Assembly: GCA_910579425.1 (NCBI GenBank)
Contig: CAJTVL010000091.1
Span: 1-15,355, forward strand
Origin: an uncultured Lachnospiraceae bacterium
GTDB lineage: Bacteria > Bacillota > Clostridia > Lachnospirales > Lachnospiraceae
DNA: 15,355 nucleotides
Direction of reading: 5' to 3'
This document shows positions 1 to 5,908 of the stretch, piece by piece. Under the pieces are notes generated by a model. The model saw only the letters and a list, made by a program, of their open reading frames with translations, was not told the origin of the DNA and ran no database searches. The translations under genes and the position numbers were made by a program. Each line of letters starts with the position of its first letter. The first letter of the stretch is position 1.

Positions 1-48
1 ACTTGCGTACACGATTCTCCCCAGCTCTGCTGGGGGTTTGACACTGTT
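1..48. other. Probable foreign DNA abutting a truncated gene, with a small perfect palindromic stem
   Basis: No coding continuation of the neighbouring phosphotransferase-like gene is visible here in any frame. Positions 19-25 (CCCCAGC) and 29-35 (GCTGGGG) form a perfect 7-bp inverted repeat around a 3-nt loop. Neither strand has a convincing T-tract after it, so I do not call a terminator. Because the neighbouring gene stops abruptly at position 49, this stretch may be the edge of an inserted element, or the end of an assembled contig. I do not recognise the element. Confidence 0.35.
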
Positions 49-540
49 TCAATCAAAATCAATATATCCTGACAGGTCACCTTCAAAGAACAAGAAATTT
101 CCAAAATGTACATCTCTGTGGATTAATTGTTTCGGCAGATAATGATATACGCTTTCCAGCAAATCCACTGCTCTTGCATATTCCTCTTTGCTTACTGTCT
201 CCCACTCACCTTCTGCCAGGTTTTCACGTATCCATCCCTTCATTTCTTTTAAAAGGCTGTTATCCCAAAAGTCCACTTCTCTTTCACATTGAATAAATGC
301 CGTATGGAGCCGTGCAATTGCAGTGCCCATTTTCCACGCAATGGTCTTGTCTTTTGGAGCGGAAATATTGCAATCCGATAATATTTCCGATATTCTAATG
401 TTCCTTTCCATTTGCTTTTTGTCATCATACACTTTTATCACATGAGAATGATTAACTTCCCATGCTGTAGGATATATTTGTGATAATTGTGCGTTCCCAA
501 TTCCCCATAAAGGCAAAATCTGTCCTATCGTCCCTCTCAT
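49..540 (-). pseudogene. Truncated aminoglycoside phosphotransferase-like (APH/choline kinase fold) gene
   Basis: The product (163 aa from the chosen start) has the family's phosphate-transfer motif H-R-D-V-H-F-G-N and the metal-binding I-D-F-D, but the stop codon comes directly after IDFD. The whole C-terminal substrate-binding lobe, usually 80-120 more residues, is missing. There also appears to be an in-frame internal loss: NISAP runs straight into KDKTIAWKMG, where relatives I recall carry about 40 residues of N-lobe and hinge. I chose ATG 540 over ATG 570 because a purine-rich Shine-Dalgarno (complement of 550-562) sits 9 nt upstream of it. The gene still has a promoter and a good ribosome binding site, so it may be transcribed, but an active kinase is unlikely. 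The base composition looks more AT-rich than the neighbouring operon, by eye. Confidence 0.7.
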
Positions 541-595
541 GTTCTGATGCCTCCTCCTCTCCTTTGCCAAGCTCCTCCTGATACTTGCCTGCTTT

Positions 596-604
596 ATTAT
601 AGCA
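596..604 (-). promoter_or_regulatory. Extended -10 promoter element for the truncated phosphotransferase gene
   Basis: On the minus strand this reads TGCTATAAT: a consensus TATAAT preceded by the TGn extension. No good -35 hexamer is found 17 nt upstream, which is common for extended -10 promoters. It lies about 55 nt upstream of the ATG at 540, leaving a leader of roughly 50 nt. Confidence 0.6.
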
Positions 605-710
605 GATCATATCGGCTTTTCGGCGGTTATATTCCTTTCTGTATAAAACTTAATCGACAATCCCTCCGTTACTCTTCCGGATTTTGTGTTTTAAAATTCA
701 TGGCAGCCGG

Positions 711-762
711 AAAAATGGGGCTGTCCCTCCAATGATTGAAAAATCAATGGAACGACAGCCCC
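711..762 (-). terminator. Rho-independent terminator of the mannoside operon
   Basis: On the minus strand a 9-bp perfect stem, GGGGCTGTC (complement of 754-762) with GACAGCCCC (complement of 717-725), encloses a loop that can itself pair partly through TTGA/TCAA. It is followed by ATTTTT (complement of 711-716). It lies about 50 nt past the stop codon of the last permease gene, as expected for the operon end. In the plus direction the stem is not followed by a T-tract. Confidence 0.85.
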
Positions 763-810
763 TGCTCGATCCGATGTACCGCACAATTATCAGCCTTCGC
801 CTGACATTTT

Positions 811-1644
811 CTATCCCTTCGCCGCGCCGCCCATGGAGAAGCCCTTGGACATATGATCCTGAGAAAAATAGTATAGTACAAAAATAGGGATAATGTAAAG
901 GATGGAATAGGCTGCCACCTGACCATAGATCACCTCGCCGTGGAGTCCGTAAAGCCTGTAAATATTCACGGAAGCCGGCATCTTTGAGGTGGTGGTCAGC
1001 ATGATAAAGGGGGTATAGAAATTCCCCCAGGCGCTGATAAAGTTGTAGGTGGTGACCGTAATAAAGCCCGGAAGCATCAGGGGGATCAGCACATGGATTG
1101 TAGCCTGTGCCCTGGAAGCCCCGTCAATCCAGGCCGCCTCCTCCAGATCCACCGAAACCGTATCCATAAAGTTTTTCATCATCCAGATCGCATAGGGGGT
1201 GCCTCCCGCCGACATCAGCAAAATCACCCCTGCCAGGCTGTCTATCATGTGAAAGTTCACCAGCAGCTTGTAGGTGGAGATCATCATGGCGGAGGCCGGA
1301 AGGGCTGTCATAAAAAGCAGTCCCAGAGAAACCCGGGATCCCCATTTCGTCTTAAACCTGGAAAGGGGGTAGGCCGCCATCACGGCCACTAGGTCTATAA
1401 TAATAGTCACCGAGCCCGCAATGATCATGGAGTTGCCAAAGCCCTGGAGCATCTCCTTACGCTCCAGAATCGCCTTTAAATTCTCCAGCGTCCATTCCCT
1501 GGGCCACCTGATGGTCATATCCGCCGTCCGGTTAAAAGTAGAAAGAACCAGCCAAAGGGCAGGAAGAAGAAACAGAACCCCCACCAGGATCAGGCCAAAA
1601 TAAGTTACTGCAGTTTTTACTTTTTTCTTTGTCCGTAAACTCAT
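811..1644 (-). CDS. ABC sugar transporter permease, MalG-type (CUT1, second permease)
   Basis: This 277-aa integral membrane protein is the MalG-like half of a carbohydrate importer pore. It begins with a short basic N-terminus (MSLRTKKKVK) and a first membrane segment at about residues 12-35, with further hydrophobic segments spread through the protein (six expected for the family). The cytoplasmic EAA loop that docks the ATPase is clear at about residues 168-176 (EEAAWIDGA), with the LP pair following at about 191. The start ATG at 1644 is preceded by a GGGAGG-type ribosome binding site. The gene lies 13 nt after the MalF-type gene and is the last of the operon, just before the intrinsic terminator. 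No ATP-binding subunit is encoded in this window, so a shared MsmX-type ATPase elsewhere is likely. The exact substrate cannot be read from the permease. Confidence 0.93.
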   Translation of the reverse strand: MSLRTKKKVKTAVTYFGLILVGVLFLLPALWLVLSTFNRTADMTIRWPREWTLENLKAILERKEMLQGFGNSMIIAGSVTIIIDLVAVMAAYPLSRFKTKWGSRVSLGLLFMTALPASAMMISTYKLLVNFHMIDSLAGVILLMSAGGTPYAIWMMKNFMDTVSVDLEEAAWIDGASRAQATIHVLIPLMLPGFITVTTYNFISAWGNFYTPFIMLTTTSKMPASVNIYRLYGLHGEVIYGQVAAYSILYIIPIFVLYYFSQDHMSKGFSMGGAAKG

Positions 1645-1657
1645 AGTTCTTCCTCCC

Positions 1658-2548
1658 TTACTCCTTATTTGCTTTGATCAGCCTCATATAAACCAGGCTC
1701 AGCAGCACGCCGATGGAGAGCAGGAACAGGGCGATTGCCATGCCGTAGCCTACCTGGAAAGTGCCGAAGGCCTGCTGATACATGTAAACCGACAGGGTGG
1801 TGGTCTTAATTCCCGGCCCGCCTCCTGTGAAAGCATAAATCATGCCAAAGGTTCCCAAAGTGCCCAGGGTCACCATAACGAAGGTGGTAGCGGTGGTCCC
1901 CTTGATCATGGGGAGCGTAATCCTGGAAAGTATCTTCCATGGGCCTGCGCCGTCAATTTTGGCCGCCTCCACAATATCGTCTGAAATGGAGTCAAGGGCT
2001 GCCTGGAACATTAACATGGAATAGGCCGTGCCCTTCCAGATGTTGGCGATAATCACAGACAGCATGGGGTAGGTAAAGAGCCAGCTTATCTTCTGACCGC
2101 CGAAGGCCTTTATGATCATGTTGAGTGTTCCTTTATCATTAAAGAACGCCGCGAACATATATGCCGCGATAATTTCCGGGGTAATCCATCCAAGAACTAC
2201 TGCAAAGCCGGTAAAACGCCTCACGTAAACATTCCTTTTTTTCATCAGGGATGCAAAGATAAATCCAAAAATCTGCTGCCCGATGATCCCTGAGAAAATG
2301 AGAAAAACAACCGTATTTTTCATAACTGTCTTGAATTTCGGATCACTGAAAACATTCTTAAAATTCAAAAGTCCGATAAACTTCGTATCAAGCGCCGCTG
2401 CGCCGGTCAATGTCAGATTTGTGAATGCATAGTACACCGTCATAAACATAGGCCAGATAAAAAAGATACCTATCAAGACGGCGGCGGGAGCCATAAGGAC
2501 AAGCGCCAGTATCTTCTTTTTTGCTGTGAGCGTGTGTCTTTCCTTCAT
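1658..2548 (-). CDS. ABC sugar transporter permease, MalF-type (CUT1, first permease)
   Basis: This 296-aa membrane protein is the MalF-like partner of the downstream permease. A first transmembrane segment lies at about residues 12-40, followed by a short periplasm-side stretch and five more hydrophobic segments. The EAA motif (EAAKIDGA, about residues 194-201) precedes the conserved LP of the coupling helix. The length matches short Gram-positive MalF homologues, which lack the large external domain of E. coli MalF. A ribosome binding site of the form AAAGGTGAAGG lies just upstream of ATG 2548. The gene is separated from the upstream binding-protein gene by a 116-nt gap containing a stem-loop, which may reduce permease expression relative to the binding protein. 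Together with the next gene it forms the membrane channel for the sugar bound by the lipoprotein. Confidence 0.93.
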   Translation of the reverse strand: MKERHTLTAKKKILALVLMAPAAVLIGIFFIWPMFMTVYYAFTNLTLTGAAALDTKFIGLLNFKNVFSDPKFKTVMKNTVVFLIFSGIIGQQIFGFIFASLMKKRNVYVRRFTGFAVVLGWITPEIIAAYMFAAFFNDKGTLNMIIKAFGGQKISWLFTYPMLSVIIANIWKGTAYSMLMFQAALDSISDDIVEAAKIDGAGPWKILSRITLPMIKGTTATTFVMVTLGTLGTFGMIYAFTGGGPGIKTTTLSVYMYQQAFGTFQVGYGMAIALFLLSIGVLLSLVYMRLIKANKE

Positions 2549-2612
2549 CCTTCACCTTTCCCTTTCCGTCCGTTTTACTTACTTTCCAATTGGGCCTGCG
2601 CATATAAAATGC

Positions 2613-2642
2613 GGCTGCAGAAAAGTTGCCTCTCCTGCAGCC
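2613..2642 (-). promoter_or_regulatory. Intercistronic stem-loop between the binding-protein and permease genes
   Basis: GGCTGCAG (2613-2620) and CTGCAGCC (2635-2642) form a perfect 8-bp stem with a 14-nt loop, located 22 nt past the binding-protein stop codon. On the minus strand it is followed by GCATTTTATATGC, so there is only a weak T-tract. Such hairpins after binding-protein genes commonly stabilise the upstream message or cause partial termination, so that binding protein is made in excess over permease. That role is inference here. Confidence 0.6.
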
Positions 2643-2664
2643 CTATAGGAAACTTTTTTATAAA

Positions 2665-4152
2665 CTACTTCACTGTCACCTTGTCTTCGCCAAAGAGACG
2701 GATCATTTCTGCCTGCAGGCCGTCGATCGCTTCATCCGGCGTTGCCGCTCCAAAAGCCACATCCTCAACCATCTTGGTAAAGGCTACTGTTACGGATGAG
2801 TAGCCGTCTACCGAGGGGCGGAAATGGGTGTAAGGAAGCTGGGAGCCGGAGTAAACCAAAGAGGACGGATGCTGATTCTTGTATTCCTCAGACTCTGCCA
2901 CGTCGGTTCTGGGAGAAGTCTCACCCTGATAAATGACTCTTGCGCTGATTCCTTCATAGCTGCACAGTGCCTTCAAAAACTCCACAGCCCCTTCTTTGTT
3001 GGGAGCCATTGCGGGGATCGCCCAGCTCCAGCCGCCGGAAACGGTAGTCATGCCGGGAGCCTGTCCGTTATTGGTAGGAAGCGTTGCCTGTCCCCAATGT
3101 TCCTCTGCCTCCGCCCAGGGGAAAGCGCTCCCCTCCTGGAACTGTCCCAGCGTCCAGGAACCTGTGATATAAATACCAATCTTGTTATTCTGCATGTAGT
3201 CCGATACGATCTGATCTCCCATGCTCAAATCGGATGCCTGTGCAGGAGTCTGTGTCACCTGGTAGGTATTAAACGCATCATTGACAAAATTCAAAACCTC
3301 TAAAAGCTTCTCTCTGTCCACGACCCAGTTGCCTGTAGCCGTATCGTAAATCTGCTCCGGCCATTCCCCCTCTGTTCCGGAAAGGAAATGCTGGAAGGTT
3401 CTCATGGAAGTCTCCTCCGGGAAGGTCTGGGACGCCCAGAGCCACATGGGAACGAAATCCTCCACATCTGCATTCGCCTCCTTGAGCTGTTTGGCTGCGT
3501 CCATCAGCTCGTCCCAGTTCTTCGGCTGCCAGTCCCCTTCGATTCCGATTTCCTTAAACAAATCTTTGTTGTAATATACGATCTGCGTATCTGTGGAACA
3601 CATAACGCCATAGAGCTTACCGTCGGTTCCTCTGCCGCCCTCCAGGATCGCGGGATCAAATTTATCCAGGTCCTCCCAATCTGCCAGCGCATCATCCAGC
3701 GCCATCAGTCTTCCCGCGGCCGCATCGGAATTGATCATAAAGCCGTCCTCTGCAATCACGTCGGGGCATGTTTCCTCACTGGTCATCAGCATCATAATCT
3801 TTGAGTACATATCCTGATTGGTAGGAATCAGGGTAACCTCCACCGTATAGCCTGTTTCCTCCTCAAACTTGTCCACAATCTCCTGCTGCCAGGTAAGTCC
3901 CCCTTTGGAGGAATCCGAAAGAGCAAACTTAACCACCTTGCTGCCGTCGCCTGACGCCTGACTCTCAGACTCTGTCCCGGTCTCGGCCTGGGCTGGCTCA
4001 CTCTCCTGCTGCTTTTCCGCCCCGGCCTGAGTATCCTGTTTTTCCGCCGGCGCGCTGTCACTGGCGGAATCATTTCCGCCGCCTCCGCAGCCTGCCAGTA
4101 ATCCGGTCATCATTGCCGTGCTCAGTAATACTGCCAATAACTTCTTTTTCAT
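2665..4152 (-). CDS. ABC transporter sugar-binding lipoprotein (extracellular solute-binding protein, family 1)
   Basis: This 495-aa protein is the substrate receptor of the importer, anchored to the outer face of the membrane. A lipoprotein signal peptide is plain: MKKKLL, a hydrophobic core, then the lipobox LLAGC with the lipidated cysteine at residue 22. A low-complexity Ser/Glu/Gln/Ala linker of about 50 residues follows, then a family-1 binding domain to the C-terminus. I chose ATG 4152 over the in-frame ATG at 4176 because AAGGAGG lies 7 nt upstream of it and it gives a canonical signal peptide. It is the fourth gene of the operon, 93 nt after the SIS gene. Its position with a GH38 mannosidase suggests a mannose-containing oligosaccharide or glycoside as ligand, but the sequence alone does not prove this. 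Confidence 0.92.
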   Translation of the reverse strand: MKKKLLAVLLSTAMMTGLLAGCGGGGNDSASDSAPAEKQDTQAGAEKQQESEPAQAETGTESESQASGDGSKVVKFALSDSSKGGLTWQQEIVDKFEEETGYTVEVTLIPTNQDMYSKIMMLMTSEETCPDVIAEDGFMINSDAAAGRLMALDDALADWEDLDKFDPAILEGGRGTDGKLYGVMCSTDTQIVYYNKDLFKEIGIEGDWQPKNWDELMDAAKQLKEANADVEDFVPMWLWASQTFPEETSMRTFQHFLSGTEGEWPEQIYDTATGNWVVDREKLLEVLNFVNDAFNTYQVTQTPAQASDLSMGDQIVSDYMQNNKIGIYITGSWTLGQFQEGSAFPWAEAEEHWGQATLPTNNGQAPGMTTVSGGWSWAIPAMAPNKEGAVEFLKALCSYEGISARVIYQGETSPRTDVAESEEYKNQHPSSLVYSGSQLPYTHFRPSVDGYSSVTVAFTKMVEDVAFGAATPDEAIDGLQAEMIRLFGEDKVTVK

Positions 4153-4245
4153 GCTGTGCCTCCTTTTCCTTTCCAAACTCTTGTTTCCGATTCCTGCAAG
4201 GTAAATCGAACACAGCCCGCTTCTGCATGGGCCGCCGCACCGTCT

Positions 4246-4887
4246 TCAATCCGGGAAAAAATATTCTTCCAGCATCGCGCAAAGCACGTGATACACCGGC
4301 AAAGTCAGTTCCTGCACCTTGTAGGTTTCCTTCTGGGGCAGTCTGATACAGACGTCGCATAAATCCTTCAGATCGCCGCCGCCCTCTCCTGTGATTCCCA
4401 AAACCGCCACCCCAGTGGCCCTGGCCACCTTTACGGCATTGATCACATTCGCAGAGCTTCCGGAAGTGCTCATTGCAAGCAGCACATCCTTTCCCCCTTC
4501 CCCATAGCCATATACCTGCTGGCCGAACACCATCTCCGGAGAGACGTCATTTGCAAAAGCCGTGTTCAGCGCGCTTTGGTGAGCCAGGGAAATGGCGGGA
4601 AGGGCCCTCTGCAGCTTTCCGGCAATTGCGCGGTAATCTTCTCCCAGCCTTTTGAAATCCTCCTGCTCCTGCTCTTTCAATTCCCGCCTTCGCAGAAAGC
4701 CTTTCATCAGCTCCCCCACAATGTGCTCTCCGTCCGCTGCACTGCCGCCGTTTCCGCAGATCAAAAGCTTGCCCTTTTTTTCATAACTGTTCTTTAACAG
4801 CTCATAGGCCGCCCTGATCTGCTCCTCTATCTGTAAAAGCGGGGGATACCGCTCCGACAGACTCTTTAAAATCTCTTCCTCTTTCAT
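4246..4887 (-). CDS. SIS-domain sugar isomerase, GmhA (phosphoheptose isomerase)-type
   Basis: This 213-aa cytoplasmic protein has a single SIS fold. The phosphate-binding segments are GNGGSAADGEH (residues 45-55) and STSGSSANVINA (140-151). Against the E. coli GmhA sequence as I remember it, the metal and catalytic residues are all kept: H55, E59, Q192 and H200 align with H61, E65, Q172 and H180. Relative to GmhA there is an extra charged segment of about 20-25 residues near 65-92. GmhA isomerises sedoheptulose 7-phosphate to a manno-configured heptose 7-phosphate. In an operon with an alpha-mannosidase and a ROK kinase, an aldose/ketose isomerase acting on mannose 6-phosphate or a related phosphate is an attractive alternative, but it is inferred. 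The start ATG lies 1 nt after the kinase stop codon, and its GGAG site is inside the kinase's last codons, so the two are probably translationally coupled. Confidence 0.85.
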   Translation of the reverse strand: MKEEEILKSLSERYPPLLQIEEQIRAAYELLKNSYEKKGKLLICGNGGSAADGEHIVGELMKGFLRRRELKEQEQEDFKRLGEDYRAIAGKLQRALPAISLAHQSALNTAFANDVSPEMVFGQQVYGYGEGGKDVLLAMSTSGSSANVINAVKVARATGVAVLGITGEGGGDLKDLCDVCIRLPQKETYKVQELTLPVYHVLCAMLEEYFFPD

Positions 4888-4888
4888 C

Positions 4889-5887
4889 TTAAATCTCCAT
4901 ATTTATACCGCTTACCACAAATTCACTGAAAAGGGGATTATTTCCCCGGGCCAGGCGGTGTATTCCGTCCACCGCGACGGACAGGGCTGCAATGTCTCCA
5001 AGGCTCTCTCCCAGCCCTGCGGGCAATATCTGACATTTTTCAAGAGACTGCGGGAGGCATTCCTGTTTCAGCACCCGAACCATCTCCTCCTCCATCAGGC
5101 TGCCGCTTCTGGCGTAAATGCCGCCAATCACAATCTTATCCGGATTGAGCAGGTCAATCATAACGGCAAGTCCCCGCCCCAATACCCGTCCGCAGCGGCG
5201 GTAAATCTCTGCCGCATCCTCATATCCTGCATAGGCGCACTCCGCGATTCTTTTTGCAGTGATCTTGCCAAACTCCTCAGGGGTTTTGCAAAAGGAAGCG
5301 CTCTGCCCTCTTTGAAAGCTTTCCCTGGCAGCCGCCTGTCCCATCTGGGCAATGCCCCCTCCGGAGCAAAAGCCCTCTAAGGAGCCGGCCTTCCCGTATC
5401 CCACGGGGCCGGTCTCCGCCATCCTCATATGGCCGATCTCCCCTGCCATATTGCAGGTTCCGGTATACAGCTCCCGGTTCAGGATAAGGCCGGCCCCCAG
5501 CCCTGTGCCAAAGGTCAGAAAGATCATATTGTCAGCCCCTTTTCCTGCTCCGAATTTCCACTCCGCCAGCGCGCAGGCATCCGCATCATTTTGAAGGAAG
5601 GCCGGGACTTTAAATCTTTCCTTCAGCATATCTGTGATACGGATTTTGTCCCATCCCGGAAGATTGGGAGGCGATAAGATAATCCCCCTCTCCCCGTCCA
5701 GGGGACCGCCGCAGCTTATTCCGATGGCGTCGCACTCCCCCAGGCTCCCCACGGCCTCAAAGATATTGTGCAGGGTTTCCTCCACACCGGTAGTCGCAAA
5801 AAATATTTTTTCAAGAACCCTGCCTCCGGCATCCCCGGATGTTACGGCGCATTTCGTTCCTCCGATGTCTATTCCGATATATTTCAT
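4889..5887 (-). CDS. ROK-family sugar kinase (hexose kinase-like)
   Basis: This 332-aa protein has the ROK kinase hallmarks: the ATP-phosphate loop DIGGTK (residues 7-12), the catalytic aspartate in QNDADAC (D101), the glycine-rich FGTGLGAG (126-133) and GEIGH (149-153), whose Glu and His contact the sugar. It would phosphorylate a hexose released in the cytoplasm; mannose or glucose are the likely candidates given the neighbouring GH38 enzyme. Unusually, the CxCGxxGC zinc motif that normally follows GEIGH is absent. In its place is a Gly-rich stretch, GPVGYGKAGSLEGFCSGGG (160-178), keeping only one cysteine. This looks like a distinct ROK subfamily rather than damage, since the rest of the protein is intact. 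GGAGAAGGG upstream of ATG 5887 serves as ribosome binding site. It sits 21 nt after the mannosidase gene. Confidence 0.88.
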   Translation of the reverse strand: MKYIGIDIGGTKCAVTSGDAGGRVLEKIFFATTGVEETLHNIFEAVGSLGECDAIGISCGGPLDGERGIILSPPNLPGWDKIRITDMLKERFKVPAFLQNDADACALAEWKFGAGKGADNMIFLTFGTGLGAGLILNRELYTGTCNMAGEIGHMRMAETGPVGYGKAGSLEGFCSGGGIAQMGQAAARESFQRGQSASFCKTPEEFGKITAKRIAECAYAGYEDAAEIYRRCGRVLGRGLAVMIDLLNPDKIVIGGIYARSGSLMEEEMVRVLKQECLPQSLEKCQILPAGLGESLGDIAALSVAVDGIHRLARGNNPLFSEFVVSGINMEI

Positions 5888-5908
5888 ACCCCCGGTCCCT
5901 TCTCCATG

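Noticed and set aside
19..35. Perfect 7-bp stem as a terminator for the truncated phosphotransferase gene
   Set aside because: No T-tract follows on the minus strand, and the sequence may not belong to the original locus.
2824..3804. Plus-strand open frames opposite the sugar-binding lipoprotein gene
   Set aside because: They mirror a clear lipoprotein gene with a signal peptide and ribosome binding site on the minus strand, and show no protein-like features.
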